Positions 60,261-64,000 of a stretch of 64,000 nucleotides of DNA are shown here, in pieces. Under the pieces are notes generated by a model, which did not search any database, had not been told where the DNA came from, and saw only the letters and a program-made list of their open reading frames with translations. Numbering within the stretch: position 1 is the first letter of the stretch; each line of letters opens with the position of its first letter. Source of the stretch: Sphingomonas taxi (GTDB lineage Bacteria; Pseudomonadota; Alphaproteobacteria; Sphingomonadales; Sphingomonadaceae); contig QFMX01000007.1 of assembly GCA_003240625.1 (NCBI GenBank), positions 62,001-126,000 on the forward strand, in the 5' to 3' direction. The translations under genes and the position numbers were made by a program.

Positions 60261-61784
60261 CTATCTCCGCATCGATTCAGGGGCGACGAGCAGCAGAGCG
60301 AGCGCCTGCGCCGGACTTTCCGCACGCGCGAGCGCCTGCGTGGTGGCGGGACTGAGCGAGGCTGGGAACAGCGTCGGCGCCAGTGCACGAGCATCGACCG
60401 GCCCGGCCCGCGCGGCAAACCGCTCCGCCGCCTCCACGCGGCGCAGGATCGCGTCGGGCCCGGCCCAGGCGGCGGCGATATCGTCGTAGCCGACCGGTTG
60501 CCCCGGCTTCCACACCGGCTGGCCGAGCTGGTTCATCATGCCCACCGTCACGCCGGGCTGGACCATGGTCGTGCCAAGCGCGCGCTGCGTCGAGACATAC
60601 CATTCCCACGGCGATTTGAATTTGACGGGCTGCGTCACCCACGCTTCGGGGGACGCCACCAACGCGCGATAGACAGTCGGCAGATCGCCGCCCGATCCGA
60701 GGAATGCGGCCTGGAGGCGCTTCACCATCGCCGGCGGCGGCGTGTCGCCCGCGAAATGCCGCGCGAGCTTGGTCGCGATATGGGTCGCGGTCGCCGGATG
60801 GACCGCAAGATCGGCCAGCACCGCCTGCGCCTGCGCCTCGCCTGCCGCGGGATAGCGCTTGCCCATCACGGTCCGGTCGCCCGGCTGATGTACCTCAGCG
60901 AGAAACAAGAACGCGCCAGGACGCGCGTCATCCTGCATGCGCGCACCCGGCCCGCGACCGATCCCCGCGACCGTCCAGCCGGTCATTGCCCGCGCAAATT
61001 CGGTGACATCGCCCTGGGTGTACCCGCTGCGGACGCCGAGAGTGTGCAGCTCCATGATTTCACGCGCGAGATTTTCGTTGAGGCCGGTGCGTCGCCGGGG
61101 TCGGCGCGCGGCGAACGGACTGTCGGGGCCGACCGAGACCGCCTGATCGAGATACAGCAGCATCGCCGGATGACGCTCGACCGCGTTCAGCATGTCGGCG
61201 AAATTGCCGAGGACGTGCGGGCGGATCGCCTCGAACTCCATCGGCCCGGCGAGCCCGGTGACTTCGAGCTTGTCGGTCGAAACCGCGAAATGGTTCGCCC
61301 AGAAATGCACGAGCCGCTCGACGAACGGCGCACCGCTCGTCAGCGCGGCAATCGTTCGGGCCGCAACCGCGCCGCCGTAATCGTCGCGACTCTGCTTGCC
61401 GGCGAGTTGCCGCGCGGCGCGCCGGGCCGCTTCGCCGGGATTGTCTGCGGCTGGACCGGGCATGGCGGGCGGGGCCATCGTGGCTGGCATGGCGGGTGCC
61501 GCCATCGGCGTAGAGGTGCCCGGCGCGTTCATCGGCGCCGCGGCGCCCGGCGCCGGTTTCGGCCTACGAGGTCCGAACTCGGCCCTGATCATCCTCTGCT
61601 GCGCAAAATACGTCGCCAGGGTCGCCGAAACACTCGACGTCGACGGCGCGCTGGCAATTGCTGGAGGCCGCGCATCAAAGCGCTCGCACTGCGCGAGCAC
61701 CCAATTCGCCGGGTCCCCGGAGACGCCCTCACCGGGCCTCGCACCAAGGCCGAACCGATTGAGCGCGATACTGGAAGCAGACAC
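60261..61784 (-). CDS. DUF1800 protein
   Basis: A 507-residue DUF1800 protein: start SASSIALNRFGLGARPGEG, FWANHFAVSTDK, EFEAIRPHVLGNFADMLNAVERHPAMLLYLDQ, the NENLAREIMELHTLGVRSGYTQGDVTEFARAMTGWTV region and TAFHFATKLARHFAG-like segment (THIATKLARHFAG). The stretch at about 80-125 is Met/Pro/Ala-rich (a repeat of MAPPAMPG type), probably disordered. GTG 61784 has AAGGAGAGG 6 bases upstream. It is the first gene of the pair with DUF1501. Confidence 0.93.
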   Translation of the reverse strand: MSASSIALNRFGLGARPGEGVSGDPANWVLAQCERFDARPPAIASAPSTSSVSATLATYFAQQRMIRAEFGPRRPKPAPGAAAPMNAPGTSTPMAAPAMPATMAPPAMPGPAADNPGEAARRAARQLAGKQSRDDYGGAVAARTIAALTSGAPFVERLVHFWANHFAVSTDKLEVTGLAGPMEFEAIRPHVLGNFADMLNAVERHPAMLLYLDQAVSVGPDSPFAARRPRRRTGLNENLAREIMELHTLGVRSGYTQGDVTEFARAMTGWTVAGIGRGPGARMQDDARPGAFLFLAEVHQPGDRTVMGKRYPAAGEAQAQAVLADLAVHPATATHIATKLARHFAGDTPPPAMVKRLQAAFLGSGGDLPTVYRALVASPEAWVTQPVKFKSPWEWYVSTQRALGTTMVQPGVTVGMMNQLGQPVWKPGQPVGYDDIAAAWAGPDAILRRVEAAERFAARAGPVDARALAPTLFPASLSPATTQALARAESPAQALALLLVAPESMRR

Positions 61785-62001
61785 GATCCCTCTCCTTCGC
61801 GTCGGCTATGCGCCTGAGCTGTCGCGGAACTATGTCACCGCCGCAGTTCACCGCATCGTCAGGTCGCTACGTCGTTGCAGCGCACGCAAGCGTGATCGCC
61901 AGCTTTGCAATTGCGGCTTATGCTGCACCGCAATAATTATCCGTCTCGAGAGTTGGGAGAAGACCTGATCCGGCTCGACGCACAACGCGGGAGACACGAT
62001 C

Positions 62002-62295
62002 ATGCGCAATAGTTTCAAGATCATCGCAGCAGCAGCAGCCGCCCTCACCTCGACGATCGGCATGGCCGCAGAGTCCAAGCAGAGCTTCGTCCATGAGGGC
62101 AGCACCTATGTCTACACCTCGACCCAGGACGGTAGCCGCCAGGTCATCGACGGCCGTCGCTACCCGTCGGGCCAGAAATTCCACCTGATCGTCCGCGGCG
62201 ATCGCGTATCGGGTGTGTCGGGCGGCGTCCCGGTCGCGTTCAAGACCGCCGAAGCTAATGGCGCTGCCGGCGGCATCGCCTCGGTCACGCGCTAA
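62002..62295 (+). CDS. Small secreted hypothetical protein
   Basis: A 97-residue protein with a signal peptide (about 1-22, NSFKIIAAAAAALTSTIGMA) and a short beta-like mature part (SFVHEGSTYVYTSTQDG, GQKFHLIVRGDRVSGVSGGVPVAF). The first codons are preceded by GGGAGACACGATC. It is probably periplasmic or secreted; no family recognised. A family A repeat lies between it and dgt. Confidence 0.75.
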   Translation: MRNSFKIIAAAAAALTSTIGMAAESKQSFVHEGSTYVYTSTQDGSRQVIDGRRYPSGQKFHLIVRGDRVSGVSGGVPVAFKTAEANGAAGGIASVTR

Positions 62296-62378
62296 ACGTC
62301 GCTAACATCGACGACGACATAATCGGCGGTCGGACCAAGGTCCGGCCGCCGATTTGCGTTGGAGCCGCGTCTGTTACG

Positions 62379-62504
62379 ATCCTCCCCCGCCAGGGGGAGG
62401 TGGCTGGCACTTGCCAGACGGAGGGGGAGGTAAGCGCCAACATCCGTTGCGCGTCCTCCCCCTCCGTCACCTTCGGCGCCACCTCCCCCTGGCGGGGGAG
62501 GATC
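62379..62504. repeat. Dispersed palindromic repeat, family A, copy 4
   Basis: Ends GATCCTCCCCCGCC and GGCGGGGGAGGATC are perfect complements, the best-preserved copy. It ends 7 bases before the dgt stop, between convergent genes. Confidence 0.92.
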
Positions 62505-62510
62505 AGTCGC

Positions 62511-63677
62511 TCAGAATCCCTCGGGCAGATCGATCGGGCCGACCAGTTCGCGGTAGCGCGACACCGCATACCTATCCGTCATCCCCGCAATGAAATCCGC
62601 GATATGCCGGCTGCGGTCGGGATCCTCCGACGGCAGCCGCTCGCGCCATTCCTCGGGTATCGTCGCGGGATCGTCGCGATAGACCGCGAACAGCCCGGAC
62701 ACGATGCCATGTGCTGCATCCGCCGCCGCCAACTGGCGCGGGTGATGATACAGATTGGCATACATGAAGCGCTTGAGGTCACGCTCAGCCTCCCGCATCT
62801 CGCCCGAGAACCCGACCAGGCACTGCCCGGCGGCACGGACGTCGTCGACACTCGCAACGCCGCTCGCCGCGATCCGTTGACGGGTTTCGGCGATCAGATC
62901 GTTCACCATCGTGCCGATCTGCGTGCGGACGAGTTCGCCGACCAACCGTTTCGGCGCAACGTCCGGGAACCGCCGGCGGACGTCGTCCCAGCCGCTCGCG
63001 ACCAGCGGCACCGCCAGCATCTGGTCGAGCGTCAACAGTCCGGCGCGCAAGCCATCGTCGATGTCGTGATTGTCGTACGCGATATCGTCCGCAATCGCCG
63101 CGACCTGTGCCTCCAGCGACGAAAAACTGGTCAGCGCGAGCGGAAACTCCGCATCCGCCGCGGCCAGCGCCCAACCCGGATGCCGCACCGGCCCGTTATG
63201 CTTGGCCAGCCCCTCCAGGGTCTCCCAGGTCAGGTTGAGCCCGTTCCACATCGGATACGGCCGCTCGATCGTCATCAGCGTGCGCAGCGTATGACCATTG
63301 TGGTCGAACCCACCCTGTCCGGTCAGTGCCGCCCTCAGGGCATCCTCGCCGGCATGGCCGAACGGCGGATGGCCGATGTCGTGCGCCAGACACAAGGCCT
63401 CCGTCAAATCCTCGTTCAGCGCCAGCGCCCGCGCGATCGTCCGTCCGATCTGCGCGACTTCCAGGCTATGCGTCAGGCGTACCCGGAAATGGTCGCCGTC
63501 CGGCGCCATGAACACCTGCGTCTTGTGTCGCAGGCGACGGAAGCTGATCGAGTGGATGATCCGGTCTCGGTCGCGCTGAAAGGCATCGCGAGGGCCCCGG
63601 ACGGACCCGTTCTGTTCCTCTTGAAGCCGTCCTTTGCTGCGCGCCGGGTCCGAAGCCCAGGGCGCGCGGTAACTCAC
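62511..63677 (-). CDS. dgt: Deoxyguanosinetriphosphate triphosphohydrolase-like protein
   Basis: A 388-residue HD-domain dNTP triphosphohydrolase that may cleave dNTPs to nucleoside and tripolyphosphate. The HD motif is complete: VRLTHSLEVAQIGRTIARAL, then ALCLAHDIGHPPFGHAGEDAL with the His-Asp pair, and later IADDIAYDNHDIDDGL. The start GTG 63677 overlaps the SPOR gene stop by four bases (GTGA), and the protein then begins SYRAPWASDPARSKGR as dgt homologues do. Whether it prefers dGTP is not evident. Confidence 0.92.
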   Translation of the reverse strand: MSYRAPWASDPARSKGRLQEEQNGSVRGPRDAFQRDRDRIIHSISFRRLRHKTQVFMAPDGDHFRVRLTHSLEVAQIGRTIARALALNEDLTEALCLAHDIGHPPFGHAGEDALRAALTGQGGFDHNGHTLRTLMTIERPYPMWNGLNLTWETLEGLAKHNGPVRHPGWALAAADAEFPLALTSFSSLEAQVAAIADDIAYDNHDIDDGLRAGLLTLDQMLAVPLVASGWDDVRRRFPDVAPKRLVGELVRTQIGTMVNDLIAETRQRIAASGVASVDDVRAAGQCLVGFSGEMREAERDLKRFMYANLYHHPRQLAAADAAHGIVSGLFAVYRDDPATIPEEWRERLPSEDPDRSRHIADFIAGMTDRYAVSRYRELVGPIDLPEGF

Positions 63678-64000
63678 TTCGCAGGGAGCTTCGTGATGAC
63701 CTGGCCAGGTTCGCTGGTGAAGCTGAACGTCGAAACGCCTTCCTTGGCGAGCTGATTGACGAAGGTACGCGCCTCCGCGTCGGTCTTGAACGGCCCGGCC
63801 AGCACGCGATTCGTCGCCTTCCACGGAGTCGTCCAGCCGCTGCGACTGCCGACCACGGCCGGCGCCTTGGCCTTCACACCCTTCCACGCCTTGGGCAGAT
63901 CACCCTCGGTCGCGCCGGTCGACACCTGCACCCAGATGCGTTCGGGATTGGCGCGCGCGATCCGCTTTTCCTCGGCCGCCGCCTTGTCGGCAGCAAGCTT
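63674..64000 (-). CDS. SPOR domain-containing protein (C-terminal part; truncated by the window edge)
   Basis: The visible part is about 108 residues. An Ala/Lys/Glu-rich stretch (KLAADKAAAEEKR) is followed by a C-terminal SPOR domain: RIWVQVSTGATEGDLPKAW, VLAGPFKTDAEARTFVNQL and EGVSTFSF. The frame continues past position 64000, so the N-terminus and any membrane anchor lie outside the window. The stop overlaps the dgt start. This is the second SPOR protein here next to a housekeeping gene. Confidence 0.85.
   Translation of the reverse strand, partial: KLAADKAAAEEKRIARANPERIWVQVSTGATEGDLPKAWKGVKAKAPAVVGSRSGWTTPWKATNRVLAGPFKTDAEARTFVNQLAKEGVSTFSFTSEPGQVITKLPAK

Overview
The window is GC-rich chromosomal DNA from an alphaproteobacterium, most likely Sphingomonas or a close relative. 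The evidence is the protein repertoire (sphingomonad-style SPOR proteins, class II DAHP synthase, PHA depolymerase, exosortase-A-associated glycan genes) and many GC-rich palindromic repeats between genes. I see no transposase, integrase, phage gene, CRISPR array or rRNA. One tRNA, tRNA-Glu(CTC), is present.

Layout. 1-4.0 kb: a membrane protein, then a tightly overlapped run coaBC-dut-small secreted protein-moeB-like (coenzyme A, dUTP removal, sulfur-carrier activation). 4.0-7.5 kb: sugar-nucleotide genes galU, wecB and wecC (UDP-glucose and UDP-ManNAcA). 7.5-16.6 kb: housekeeping and envelope genes (M48/PDZ protease, metallophosphatase, FKBP isomerase, rpsU, intradiol-dioxygenase-like lipoprotein, cysS, 2-hydroxyacid dehydrogenase, DAHP synthase, tRNA-Glu, aldehyde dehydrogenase).

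18.3-23.4 kb is the exceptional part. An AT-rich stretch (about 42 % GC over 18481-18780) leads into a gene for a 326-residue precursor-like protein. It holds thirteen Cys-rich cores, twelve of them 12-residue units of the form C-x5-[T/S]-x2-C-T-[hydrophobic], separated by Ala/Gln/Pro/Gly/Asp spacers. After a strong hairpin come three translationally coupled genes: an APH-fold kinase, a HopA1-type lyase and a LanC-like zinc cyclase. This set is what is needed to phosphorylate and eliminate Ser/Thr and then add Cys, so I read the locus as a multi-core lanthipeptide-like RiPP cluster with class V-type chemistry. No protease or exporter gene adjoins it.

23.5-28.2 kb: a PepSY/DUF2271/DUF4198/ApbE group, probably an extracytoplasmic flavinylation module (the DUF2271 protein carries an SGAT motif), then a NUDIX hydrolase and an extensin-like protein. 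28.2-41.5 kb: small proteins, a transglutaminase, BI-1 protein, ThpR, Cu/Zn SOD, an MFS transporter, exosortase-A-associated glycosyltransferase and O-ligase genes, PfpI/DJ-1, topoisomerase IB and an MscS channel. 41.7-64 kb: putA, MaoC hydratase, thiolase, PHA depolymerase, ABC exporter, TfoX-N protein, saccharopine-dehydrogenase-like reductase, rnr, argS with SPOR genes, a DUF1501/DUF1800 pair and dgt.

At least six families of dispersed palindromic repeats (A-F here, about 75-155 bp) lie mostly at gene 3' ends. Two copies of family C lie in frame inside putA and rnr and add about 40 residues to each protein.
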